A stretch of DNA of 7,019 nucleotides from a bacterium (GTDB lineage: Bacteria; UBA9089; JASEGY01), in contig JASEGY010000185.1 of the NCBI GenBank assembly GCA_030019105.1, forward strand, positions 1 through 7,019, read 5' to 3'. The notes under the pieces are model-generated. The model made no database searches, was not told the origin of the DNA, and saw only the letters and a program-made list of their open reading frames with translations. Of the stretch, positions 1-5,652 are shown in pieces. A program made the translations under genes and the position numbers. Position 1 is the first letter of the stretch, and each line of letters starts with the position of its first letter.

Positions 1-63
1 CACGTTCTTACAATGTGAAGTCAGGATGCCCTTGAGAACTTACTACTGTCAAGTTGGTAGCCA

Positions 64-99
64 TGCAGGGTGGGTGGAGCGCAACGAAACCCACCTGCA
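64..99. repeat. Short inverted repeat just upstream of the hicB-like gene
   Basis: TGCAGGGTGGGT (64-75) is complementary to ACCCACCTGCA (89-99), apart from one bulged G, around a 13-nt loop containing GGAGCGCAACGA. The hairpin ends three bases before the Shine-Dalgarno GGAGGT (102-107) of the next gene. From memory, hairpins with GGGTGG...CCACCC arms and a GAGCG-N-AACGAA loop occur as dispersed repeats in many bacterial genomes, so it may be a dispersed repeat rather than a dedicated regulator. In RNA it could affect access to the ribosome binding site. The remaining bases 1-63 show no gene or convincing site. Confidence 0.6.
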
Positions 100-111
100 A
101 TGGAGGTAAAA

Positions 112-426
112 ATGGCAATAACAGCAGGATTAGTCCTTGACCAAACTCATTTGACCTTACTTCATTTTAAGAAAGACCTGGAACTAACAGTTAAATTTGA
201 ATATCAACCAGAAGAAAAAGGATATCTAGGCAGTTGCCCGGAAATAGATGCAGTGGTGTGGGGAGAAACTCTATCGCAAGCAAAGGAAGAATTAATAGAT
301 GCTATCACAGACACTTCTAATGTGCTTCTGGAAAACAGCAGCCAGGATGATTTCAACCGTGATCCAAGATTAAAATATGCCAGGATAATAGGCCACAATG
401 ATAAACTACCACTATGCCTGGGATGA
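112..426 (+). CDS. HicB-like (UPF0150-type) antitoxin, orphan
   Basis: This 104-residue protein has the core of the HicB/UPF0150 fold at about residues 25-72: a beta strand (LTVKFEYQPEEKGYLGSCPE), then VVWGETLSQAKEELIDAI leading into a helix. In the family this partial RNase-H-like domain binds and neutralises the HicA mRNA-interferase toxin, often with a separate DNA-binding part. No ribbon-helix-helix or helix-turn-helix is evident in the C-terminal 30 residues. The ATG at 112 is chosen because GGAGGT (102-107) lies 4 nt upstream; a GTG at 70 and an ATG at 100 are in frame but lie in or beside a hairpin. No HicA gene is visible in the window; one could lie upstream of base 1. The 3' end overlaps the radical SAM gene by 29 bp. 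The fold assignment is fairly secure, an active antitoxin role is not. Confidence 0.75.
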   Translation: MAITAGLVLDQTHLTLLHFKKDLELTVKFEYQPEEKGYLGSCPEIDAVVWGETLSQAKEELIDAITDTSNVLLENSSQDDFNRDPRLKYARIIGHNDKLPLCLG

Positions 427-1399
427 AGTTATCCCCAAAGAAGACATCTATAATCTGCTCCAGTTGAAGCCCGCCAATCGGGAAGAATATCTCAGCCTGA
501 TGAATCTTACTTATAACCTGAAGATGGTCCTTCCTTTTCCGATTCAGGTCTATTTAGAGCTGACTAACCACTGTAATCTCAACTGTGCCATGTGTAATTA
601 CGATCAGATGACCAGAAGCAAGGGATACATGGATCCTGATCTGGCGAAAAGGGTCATTGACGAAGGGGCGGCCTCAGGCAGGCTTTATTATCTGGCCCTT
701 TTTATCCACGGTGAACCGCTTCTTTATCCCCACTTGATCGAAATCATCCAATATGCCAGGGAACAAAATATCCCTGTGGTCAATGTAACCACCAACGGGG
801 TTTTATTGACCGAAGAGCTAAGCCGGCAGATGATTAAGGCCGGATTGGATAGTCTGGTTGTCTCCTTTATGGGGGTGACTAAAGAGGGGTATGTCCGTCT
901 GCAGGGGAGCGAACGAAATTACTACCGGGTAATGGAGAACATTCAGCAGTTTTGTAGGCTTAAGAAGGAGATAAGGAGCGAAGTCCCCTTTATCAGTCTG
1001 AAGACCCTGATTGAAGAAACCGACAAGGCCGAGCCGGCCTGGCAGGCCGAACAAATCGCTGCCTTTAGAGGCAAATGGGAGGAGGTAGTTGATTTTGTCA
1101 ATATTATTCCGGTCAATCCGAGGGGATATGGGAATAAGATCCTCCAGGTAAGTGGAGCCCCTGATCCTGAGCGCGTTCCCTGCCGTCAGGTCTGGCAGAA
1201 GGCCATTGTCCTCCACGATGGAACCCTCTCCGGATGCTGTTACGACATCGATGGCCTGGTTTCAGGGGAAAAGATACAAGAGGTTGGCGGTCTGGGTGCG
1301 GCCTGGAATGGGAAAAGACTAAACCGGATCAGGGAGATGCACTTACGGGGGGAATACGATAAAATCCCTTTCTGCCGGGATTGCCATAGTAACTATTAA
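398..1399 (+). CDS. Radical SAM protein with SPASM-like C-terminal cysteines
   Basis: The 333-residue product has the radical SAM signature CNLNCAMC (Cys59, Cys63, Cys66; CX3CX2C), which holds the [4Fe-4S] cluster that cleaves S-adenosylmethionine, followed by the GEP motif at 105-107 and TTNG at 131-134. C-terminal cysteines at 262, 280, 281, 326 and 329 (PCRQVW, GCCYDID, FCRDC) fit a SPASM- or twitch-type auxiliary cluster. SPASM-family enzymes modify peptides, sugars or other small substrates; the substrate cannot be told from sequence. The cytosolic protein lacks a signal peptide. The ATG at 398 lies inside the end of the hicB-like gene with only a weak AGGA/AGG site upstream; the next internal Met is residue 35, still before the cluster motif, so the true start is uncertain. 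Its neighbours, a cytidylyltransferase fusion and a GT9 enzyme, suggest an envelope or glycolipid pathway, which is an inference. Confidence 0.9.
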   Translation: MINYHYAWDEVIPKEDIYNLLQLKPANREEYLSLMNLTYNLKMVLPFPIQVYLELTNHCNLNCAMCNYDQMTRSKGYMDPDLAKRVIDEGAASGRLYYLALFIHGEPLLYPHLIEIIQYAREQNIPVVNVTTNGVLLTEELSRQMIKAGLDSLVVSFMGVTKEGYVRLQGSERNYYRVMENIQQFCRLKKEIRSEVPFISLKTLIEETDKAEPAWQAEQIAAFRGKWEEVVDFVNIIPVNPRGYGNKILQVSGAPDPERVPCRQVWQKAIVLHDGTLSGCCYDIDGLVSGEKIQEVGGLGAAWNGKRLNRIREMHLRGEYDKIPFCRDCHSNY

Positions 1400-1419
1400 C
1401 TACGACAAGAGGAGGTATA

Positions 1420-1482
1420 GTGCTTAAGAAAAAGATTCTGGGGTTGGTTGAAGATTGGAGTTTAGGCTTTAGCCTTTCATAA
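1420..1482 (+). pseudogene. Truncated 5' end of an unidentified gene
   Basis: A strong Shine-Dalgarno stretch AAGAGGAGGT (1407-1416) precedes a GTG codon at 1420. The frame reads MLKKKILGLVEDW and then runs into the hairpin repeat at 1457, ending at TAA (1480-1482) after 20 codons. The good ribosome binding site 20 nt after the radical SAM stop suggests a real downstream gene once began here and lost the rest of its sequence when the repeat inserted or a deletion occurred. The 13 surviving residues are too few to identify the product. It may also be a coincidental start. Confidence 0.4.
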
Positions 1483-1509
1483 GTAATGAAATCCTAAAGG
1501 ATTAACTCC
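1457..1509. repeat. 53-bp imperfect palindrome (MITE or REP-like)
   Basis: GGAGTTTAGGCTTTAGCC on the left is approximately complementary to the segment ending GGATTAACTCC on the right: outer 6-bp arms GGAGTT (1457-1462) and AACTCC (1504-1509) match exactly, and most of the next 19 positions also pair around a short central loop (ATAAGTAAT). It ends the truncated frame that starts at 1420. No T-run follows, so it does not look like a Rho-independent terminator. No clear target duplication flanks it. The rest of the 175-bp gap, 1510-1574, is AT-rich and shows nothing else certain. Confidence 0.6.
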
Positions 1510-1574
1510 GAAAGCTATATAGCCTATCTTGAATTCGCTTACCCCAAAATATTTATCTTAAGAGCTATAGTTTC

Positions 1575-1793
1575 ATGACGACAGCAGTTCAAATCTCGGA
1601 CAAGCTCCTGCATGAGGCTATGTTGTTGAGCGCTGTGGGGAATCGGTCGGTAACCGGTCAGATCGAGCATTGGGCGAAGATCGGCAAGTGCGCCAAGGAG
1701 AATCCGGACCTGACGTATGGTCTGATCAAGGAAATCCTGGTCGGAATCGAAGAACTCGACCAGGGGGAATCCTCCGAGCACCAGTTCGGCTGA
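1575..1793 (+). CDS. ParD-like antitoxin family protein, orphan
   Basis: The 72-residue protein matches the ParD-like family (PF11903 type) along its length: AVQISDKLLHEAMLLSAV as the ribbon-helix-helix-like start, then NRSVTGQIEHWAKIGKCAKENPDLTYGLI, with the characteristic R-S-x-x-x-Q-I-E-H-W-x-x-I-G pattern at about residues 24-37. Family members are predicted DNA-binding antitoxins or regulators. The start at 1575 gives the normal family N terminus; only a weak AAGAG (1560-1564) lies upstream. No ParE-like toxin follows: the next gene is the cytidylyltransferase fusion, whose GAGGT (1792-1796) overlaps this gene's stop codon, so translation of the two may be coupled. It could be a relic of a toxin-antitoxin module or a regulator recruited to the operon; the sequence does not decide. 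Confidence 0.8.
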   Translation: MTTAVQISDKLLHEAMLLSAVGNRSVTGQIEHWAKIGKCAKENPDLTYGLIKEILVGIEELDQGESSEHQFG

Positions 1794-1799
1794 GGTAAT

Positions 1800-3182
1800 A
1801 TGAAGACTGTTATTATTGCTGCGGGCGCAGGAACCAGATTAGGAGCTTTGACTGCAGGCACACCCAAAGGGCTGATTCCCCTTCTGGGATTTCCTCTTAT
1901 TAAGCGGGTTATCTGTGCGGTTCGGGAGGCCGGGGTAGAAGAGTTTGTCATCGTTACGGGTTTTGCTGAGGAAAAGCTGAAGGCGAATCTGGGAACAGGG
2001 AAGGACCTGGGGGTAAAACTGGAATATGTGTCTAATCCTGATTGGCGAAAAGGCAATGGAATCTCCGTATTAGCCGCCAGTGGCCGAGCCGGCCTGGCAG
2101 AAGCCATTGATCCCTCTGAGCGCTTTCTCCTCATGATGTCGGACCATGTCTTTGAGCCGGAACTTATTAAACGAATACTGGAGGGAAAAGTAGCCGACGA
2201 TGAATGCCTCTTGGGCTGCGATCTAAATTGGCAGGGCGTCTATGACCTTTCCGATGCCACCAGGGTTTTGATTGATAAAGGAAAGATCAAGGATATTGGC
2301 AAGGAAATCCCTTCTTTTAATGCTGTTGATTGCGGAGTTTTCCTCTGTTCCGGAGCTATCTTTAAGGCGCTGAAAGAGACTATTGCAAAGGGCAATGATT
2401 CCCTTAGTGACGGAGTCAGGAGCCTGGCCCGGGATGGAAAAATGAAAGCCGGCGAGATAACCGGTTTATTCTGGCAGGATGTGGATACGAAGAAGGACAT
2501 TAAATACGCTGAGAAACAGATGCTGAAGAGGCTAACCAAACCTCAGGATGGAATTGTCTCCAGAAAGATGAATCGGCCTGTCTCAGCGATCTTTACCAAA
2601 TACTTAGTCAAAATCGGCATGACCCCCAACCAGGCGACAGTGATTACCTTTCTAATCGCTCTCCTGGCCGCTTACTTAGTAAGCAAAGGCAGATTTATCA
2701 CGGGCGGACTTCTGGTTCAACTTTCTTCTATCTTCGACGGTGTTGATGGAGAACTGGCCCGGTTGAAATACTCATCTTCCTATCTTGGGGCCTGGTTGGA
2801 CAAGGTCTTTGACCGAGTAGGAACCAGCTTTATTACCCTGGGCGCTGCGTGGGGTTATTATCAGATCACTCAGGATATTCAAATTTGGATCTTATGCTTT
2901 TTGGTTTTTTTAACCAACATCCTCTACTGGACAAGTAACGAAACCCTGACTATTATGGGTATCATAAGTAGAGACCATCCTGTGTGGGAGAATCTCTTCA
3001 ATCGCTGGTTTTTAAAGCACGAGCTTTCTCTGGTCTTTTGTCACGACGTGTTTATGCTTGTCCTGGCCATCGGGATTATTTCAGGCTTACTCAAGCCCGT
3101 CTTCTGGCTGATCATAATCTGGCGAACCCTGTATTGGGTGACTAAATCTTTTGTCTATCAAGACCGGATGCTAAGGAAATAA
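1800..3182 (+). CDS. Bifunctional nucleotidyltransferase / CDP-alcohol phosphatidyltransferase (IPCT-DIPPS-like)
   Basis: The 460-residue protein is a two-domain fusion. Residues 1-240 form a cytosolic NTP-transferase with the Rossmann signature AAGAGTRLG (7-15), TPKGLIP (21-27), GNGIS (85-89) and metal-binding MSDH (Asp115) and DVD (227-229). Residues 250-460 form a membrane CDP-alcohol phosphotransferase with the complete motif D-x2-D-G-x2-A-R-x8-G-x3-D-x3-D (Asp313, Asp316, Gly317, Ala320, Arg321, Gly330, Asp334, Asp338) and several hydrophobic segments. This order matches the IPCT/DIPP synthase of hyperthermophiles, which makes CDP-inositol and condenses it with inositol phosphate into a di-inositol phosphate solute. 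Mesophilic relatives may instead build a phospholipid headgroup or another polyol-phosphate. The start follows GAGGT at 1792-1796, overlapping the parD-like stop; a response regulator follows 17 nt after the stop. The two-domain assignment is secure, the substrate is inferred. Confidence 0.88.
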   Translation: MKTVIIAAGAGTRLGALTAGTPKGLIPLLGFPLIKRVICAVREAGVEEFVIVTGFAEEKLKANLGTGKDLGVKLEYVSNPDWRKGNGISVLAASGRAGLAEAIDPSERFLLMMSDHVFEPELIKRILEGKVADDECLLGCDLNWQGVYDLSDATRVLIDKGKIKDIGKEIPSFNAVDCGVFLCSGAIFKALKETIAKGNDSLSDGVRSLARDGKMKAGEITGLFWQDVDTKKDIKYAEKQMLKRLTKPQDGIVSRKMNRPVSAIFTKYLVKIGMTPNQATVITFLIALLAAYLVSKGRFITGGLLVQLSSIFDGVDGELARLKYSSSYLGAWLDKVFDRVGTSFITLGAAWGYYQITQDIQIWILCFLVFLTNILYWTSNETLTIMGIISRDHPVWENLFNRWFLKHELSLVFCHDVFMLVLAIGIISGLLKPVFWLIIIWRTLYWVTKSFVYQDRMLRK

Positions 3183-3199
3183 GGAGCAGGCTAACAAAA

Positions 3200-3661
3200 A
3201 TGCAAGAAAACCCAAAGATTTTAGTAGTTGATGATGATGAAGATATCCGTGAAATCCTTGGTGTTATCCTGGGAAAGAACGGCTATCAAATTACGATGGT
3301 TGAGTCGGGAGCTATGGCCATCGAAGCGGTCAAGAATGAACCGTTTAATCTGGCCATTATTGACCTCAAGCTGCCGGACCTTACCGGTCTTGAGGTGTCA
3401 AAGAAGATCAATGAGATCAATGAAGATATAATAACAATAATAATAACCGGTCATGCCTCTCTTGAAACTGCAGTTGAGGCAATGAATGCCGGCGCTTATA
3501 GCTACATTGTCAAGCCGTTTAATATAGATGCGGTACTTACAACTGCTAAACAGGCCATTGAAAAACAGAGGCTGTCTGTGGAAAATAAACACCTGGTCCA
3601 GGAACTAAAGGAGAGAAATGAGGAGTTGGCCGGACTTTATCAAGAATTGAAAGGCCGATAA
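3200..3661 (+). CDS. Single-domain response regulator with C-terminal coiled coil
   Basis: The first 120 residues are a complete CheY-like receiver: acidic triad Asp11-Asp13, phospho-acceptor Asp55 in IIDLKLPD, Thr83 in IIITGHAS and Lys105 in VKPF. Residues 115-153 (EKQRLSVENKHLVQELKERN and on to the end) look like an amphipathic coiled coil. There is no DNA-binding, AAA+ or enzymatic output domain, so signalling would go through protein contacts, or the protein is the front half of a split system. The pattern TGHASLETAVEAMNAGAYSY resembles NtrC-class receivers. AAGGAG (3181-3186) lies 13 nt before ATG 3200. The stop overlaps the next start as TAATG (3659-3663), indicating translational coupling to the GT9 gene. 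No sensor kinase is in the window. Confidence 0.93.
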   Translation: MQENPKILVVDDDEDIREILGVILGKNGYQITMVESGAMAIEAVKNEPFNLAIIDLKLPDLTGLEVSKKINEINEDIITIIITGHASLETAVEAMNAGAYSYIVKPFNIDAVLTTAKQAIEKQRLSVENKHLVQELKERNEELAGLYQELKGR

Positions 3662-4815
3662 TGGATTATAAAAGGATACTCATAAATGGACTTAACGGCA
3701 TGGGGGATTTTGTTTACTACTCCCCTATTTTAAAGGCAGTTAGAGAACACTATCCCCAGGCCCATATTACCCTGTTAAATTGGTTGGTCACTAAAGACTT
3801 AGCCGTTAATTGCCCCTACATTAACGAACTGTTTGTCCCGGAGGATATGAGGGAGCAATGTCTTCAGGTGGCGACCGAGGTAGGCACAGGCTTTGCTAAG
3901 CTTATCAATCTAAAAGAGCGCTTTGATTTGCTTCTTAATTTCGGTTGTCCCCCTCTGAGTATCTTGATTACTATCGCCTGCCGGGCTCAACGAAGAATTT
4001 CTTTCAAACGAGGAGATTCGGGCGACCGTTTTTATACTGATCTAATAGAAAGGAATCCCCACGAGCATATCCTTTACCAGTACCTGAAATTCCTTGATCT
4101 TCTGGGAATAAGAGCGTCGGCTGCTATTGACCCGCCAGGCCAGCTTGGCCCGCCAGGCCAGCTTGGCCCGCCAGGCCAGCTTGGCCCGCCAGGCCAGCTT
4201 GGCCCGCCAATCTGGCCGCCTAAAAAAGAAATAAGCGGCGTTACTTCCTTTATGAAAACGACCTTTTGGCCTGATGAAACCCTGATTGGCATCCATCCCG
4301 GCTGCGGGGTGGTTAATCGCAGATGGGCCCCTGAGAAATTCGCTGAACTGGCTGACCGGTTGGTAGAAACATATCGGGCCAGAATTATACTCTTTGGTTC
4401 CAGATATATTCGGAGCACTGAGGAAGACGATGCCCGGGCAGATGAGGTATTAGCCGCCGGGAAGATAAGCCGGTTGATGAAGACAAAGCCGGTCAATTTA
4501 GCGGGGAAAGGCTCTATTAACCAGTTTGCGGTAATAGCATCTTATCTCAGACTTTATATCGGTCACGATACCGGACCGAGCCATATTGCGGCTGCATTGA
4601 ATATACCGGTTCTGACCATCTTTGGCCCGGCTGATCCCGTTCTCTGGCAGCCTTTTGGCAAGTATAGCTACATTGTCCGCAAAGAAATGGATTGTGCCCC
4701 CTGCGGGGCATCCGGATGCGAAAATAATAGATGCCTTAAAGAATTGGAAGTTGACCGGGTCTTTGCCGCCTGCCGGGAAGTGATTAGAATTACAGAAGGA
4801 AGGGAAAAATGGTGA
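3661..4815 (+). CDS. Glycosyltransferase family 9 (heptosyltransferase-like) protein
   Basis: The 384-residue protein has GT9/GT-B architecture. The N-terminal acceptor domain opens with ILINGLNGMGDFVYYSPILK (Gly15-Asp16 is the conserved GD, where the family catalytic Asp usually sits). The C-terminal donor-binding domain contains GIHPGCGVVNRRWAPEKF (His212, Arg221, Trp222) and GHDTGPSHIAAA (Asp303, Thr304, Gly305, His308), then a Cys-rich tail DCAPCGASGC. Family members transfer heptose or related sugars from nucleotide donors to lipid A-core or other envelope glycans at the cytoplasmic face. The start overlaps the response regulator stop by one base. Unusual is a four-fold PPGQLG repeat at residues 158-181, where the interdomain linker falls. 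The last 50 bases recur, diverged, at 5747-5799. Family assignment is firm; sugar and acceptor are unknown. Confidence 0.92.
   Translation: MDYKRILINGLNGMGDFVYYSPILKAVREHYPQAHITLLNWLVTKDLAVNCPYINELFVPEDMREQCLQVATEVGTGFAKLINLKERFDLLLNFGCPPLSILITIACRAQRRISFKRGDSGDRFYTDLIERNPHEHILYQYLKFLDLLGIRASAAIDPPGQLGPPGQLGPPGQLGPPGQLGPPIWPPKKEISGVTSFMKTTFWPDETLIGIHPGCGVVNRRWAPEKFAELADRLVETYRARIILFGSRYIRSTEEDDARADEVLAAGKISRLMKTKPVNLAGKGSINQFAVIASYLRLYIGHDTGPSHIAAALNIPVLTIFGPADPVLWQPFGKYSYIVRKEMDCAPCGASGCENNRCLKELEVDRVFAACREVIRITEGREKW
4131..4209 (+). repeat. Four identical 18-bp tandem repeats inside the GT9 gene
   Basis: The unit CCCGCCAGGCCAGCTTGG is repeated exactly at 4131-4148, 4149-4166, 4167-4184 and 4185-4202, followed by a 7-base partial copy. 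Read in frame it encodes (PPGQLG)4 then PP, at residues 158-183. Absolute codon identity points to recent slippage or unequal crossover. A unit of 18 bp always keeps the frame, so copy-number change would lengthen or shorten a proline- and glycine-rich linker without inactivating the enzyme. Confidence 0.97.
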
Positions 4816-5117
4816 CTGTAACAAAAGTATTGACAAGGCCATTATCTTGTGTTAGTCTATGCGCAGATTTGGAAAGTGAAGGGGATGAAGTAATAGCAAT
4901 GACCTTTTGGGGTAGGTATCCTCTTCAAATTTAATGGGTATCTGTTGTAAGTTGTAAGTTGTAAGTTGTAGGTTCGCTGGTGTGCCGGTTAACTTACAAC
5001 CTACAACCTACAACCTACAACCAGATACACCAATAGATTTGAAGAGGATACTGGGGTAGCATTTTTACGAGGGAAATGGGGGATCATCCCCAACAACCAC
5101 AGGAGTGTGAAAGATGA
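4809..5117 (+). pseudogene. Small gene of unknown function interrupted by MITE copy 1
   Basis: ATG at 4809 overlaps the GT9 stop by 7 nt and has GAAGGAAGG just upstream. As it stands the frame reads 41 codons (MVTVTKVLTRPLSCVSLCAD to residue 20, ending TFWGRYPLQI) and stops at 4932-4934 inside the element. Deleting the element and one target copy (144 bp) restores a 54-codon frame: it continues WGSIFTREMGDHPQQPQECER and ends at TGA 5115-5117, overlapping the next gene's ATG 5114 as ATGA. Coupled overlaps on both sides support an ancestral gene, though a frame this short could arise by chance. I recognise no family. The 5101-5105 AGGAG site of the next gene lies inside it. Confidence 0.45.
4916..5051. 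mobile_element. MITE-like element, copy 1 (136 bp, heptamer arms)
   Basis: The element starts GTATCCTCTTCAAAT and ends with its reverse complement ATTTGAAGAGGATAC; the complementarity continues with mismatches for about 60 bp each side. It is flanked by a perfect 8-bp direct repeat TGGGGTAG (4908-4915 and 5052-5059), the mark of transposition. Inside, the left arm holds three TTGTAAG units and one TTGTAGG (4945-4972), mirrored on the right by CTTACAA and three CCTACAA (4993-5020), around a short GC-rich loop (CGCTGGTGTGCCGG). There is no coding capacity, so it depends on a transposase elsewhere. An 8-bp duplication is compatible with several IS families (for example IS66, IS256, ISL3, IS1595); the ends do not let me choose. 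Confidence 0.9.
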
Positions 5118-5428
5118 GCGAATTTACTGTTCAAGAAATTGTTGAGGACATCTATGGCGCCGAACAGCAAATTAAGCAGTTTGAACGGAAATACGGTATC
5201 TCTTCTGGAATCTTTTATGAATTGTTTTCCCAGGGGAAACTTGATGACGGCGAATATGAAGAGACTGAGGAACTTTGCATGTGGGCCGGCGCTTATGAGA
5301 TCAAGCTGGATCGGGAGAAGAAATTTGTAGAGATGAGCCGACGGCGAGTGGCTTCCTTGCAAACGCTGGCAGGGAAAAAAGCCAGGCAGCTTTGCCTTGC
5401 ACCAATAGGAGAACCCGTTGCAGCGTAG
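5114..5428 (+). CDS. Small antitoxin-like hypothetical protein
   Basis: The 104-residue protein starts at ATG 5114 behind AGGAG (5101-5105). Its centre, residues 25-71, reads RKYGISSGIFYELFSQGKLD, then a glutamate-rich stretch and WAGAYEIKLDREKKF: an alpha-helical, charged protein without cysteine clusters, membrane segments or signal peptide. The Y-G-x-x-S-x-x-F-Y-E-L-x-x-x-G-x-L-D-D-G pattern resembles small proteins I recall as first genes of toxin-antitoxin-like pairs, but I cannot name the family with certainty. The reading frame that follows, overlapping its 3' end, is broken by MITE copy 2, so a partner may have been lost. The last 15 residues (ARQLCLAPIGEPVAA) look less conserved in character. 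Confidence 0.7.
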   Translation: MSEFTVQEIVEDIYGAEQQIKQFERKYGISSGIFYELFSQGKLDDGEYEETEELCMWAGAYEIKLDREKKFVEMSRRRVASLQTLAGKKARQLCLAPIGEPVAA

Positions 5429-5639
5429 TGTAGTCTTTGCCTCTGCTGAATTGTCCCAAACGATGAGCAAGGAATATTAGTATCCTCTTCAAATTTAATG
5501 GTAAGTAAAAAAGTAGAAATTAACAATCCAAGACTTCTCTATATTGACTATAACATCTATCAACGTAATTTGAGGGGGTGTCCCGAGTTACCATAAGATT
5601 TGAAGAGGATACGAATATTACACGTTGGCGGAAGTTGTT
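5418..5639 (+). pseudogene. Remnant of a small gene broken by MITE copy 2
   Basis: AGGAG (5407-5411) sits 6 nt before a TTG codon at 5418, overlapping the 3' end of the preceding antitoxin-like gene by 11 nt. The frame reads QRSVVFASAELSQTMSKEY and stops at TAG 5478-5480, created by the first base of the inserted element. Removing element plus one target copy (141 bp) continues it as YTLAEVV up to about 5639, after which a palindromic repeat takes over. An internal ATG at 5463 gives MSKEYYTLAEVV, reminiscent of the N terminus of excisionase/MerR-type helix-turn-helix proteins, but the piece is too short to assign. It may be the lost second gene of a two-gene module. Confidence 0.35.
5480..5612. 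mobile_element. MITE-like element, copy 2 (133 bp, different core)
   Basis: It has the same 15-bp ends as copy 1 (GTATCCTCTTCAAAT / ATTTGAAGAGGATAC), extending to a 25-bp inverted repeat with two mismatches (left GTATCCTC...ATGGTAA, right TTACCAT...GAGGATAC). A perfect 8-bp duplication GAATATTA flanks it (5472-5479 and 5613-5620). The inner ~83 bp are AT-rich, lack the heptamer repeats and bear no resemblance to the core of copy 1. There is no coding capacity. Shared ends with different interiors suggest a transposase that recognises only the terminal ~25 bp. Confidence 0.9.
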
Positions 5640-5652
5640 TCCTGGTTTCTCT

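Noticed and set aside
1658..2134. Minus-strand open frame of 158 codons
   Set aside because: Antisense to the ParD-like gene and the cytidylyltransferase domain with intact motifs; composition is not protein-like.
4074..4496. Minus-strand frame with a Gly-Pro-Ser-Trp repeat
   Set aside because: Antisense image of the 18-bp repeat in the GT9 gene; the plus-strand frame has all the family motifs.
4830..4858. TTGACA followed 17 nt later by TAGTCT, a possible sigma-70 promoter for the 5114 gene
   Set aside because: The -35 is perfect but the -10 matches only three of six bases, and the site lies in an apparently coding frame; evidence too weak to annotate.
4945..5020. CRISPR-like array, because of regularly spaced short repeats
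   Set aside because: The 7-bp units are directly adjacent without spacers and form inverted arms of a transposable element; no cas genes are present.
5084..5470. Minus-strand open frame of 128 codons
   Set aside because: Shadow of the 5114-5428 gene, which has a good ribosome binding site and protein-like composition.
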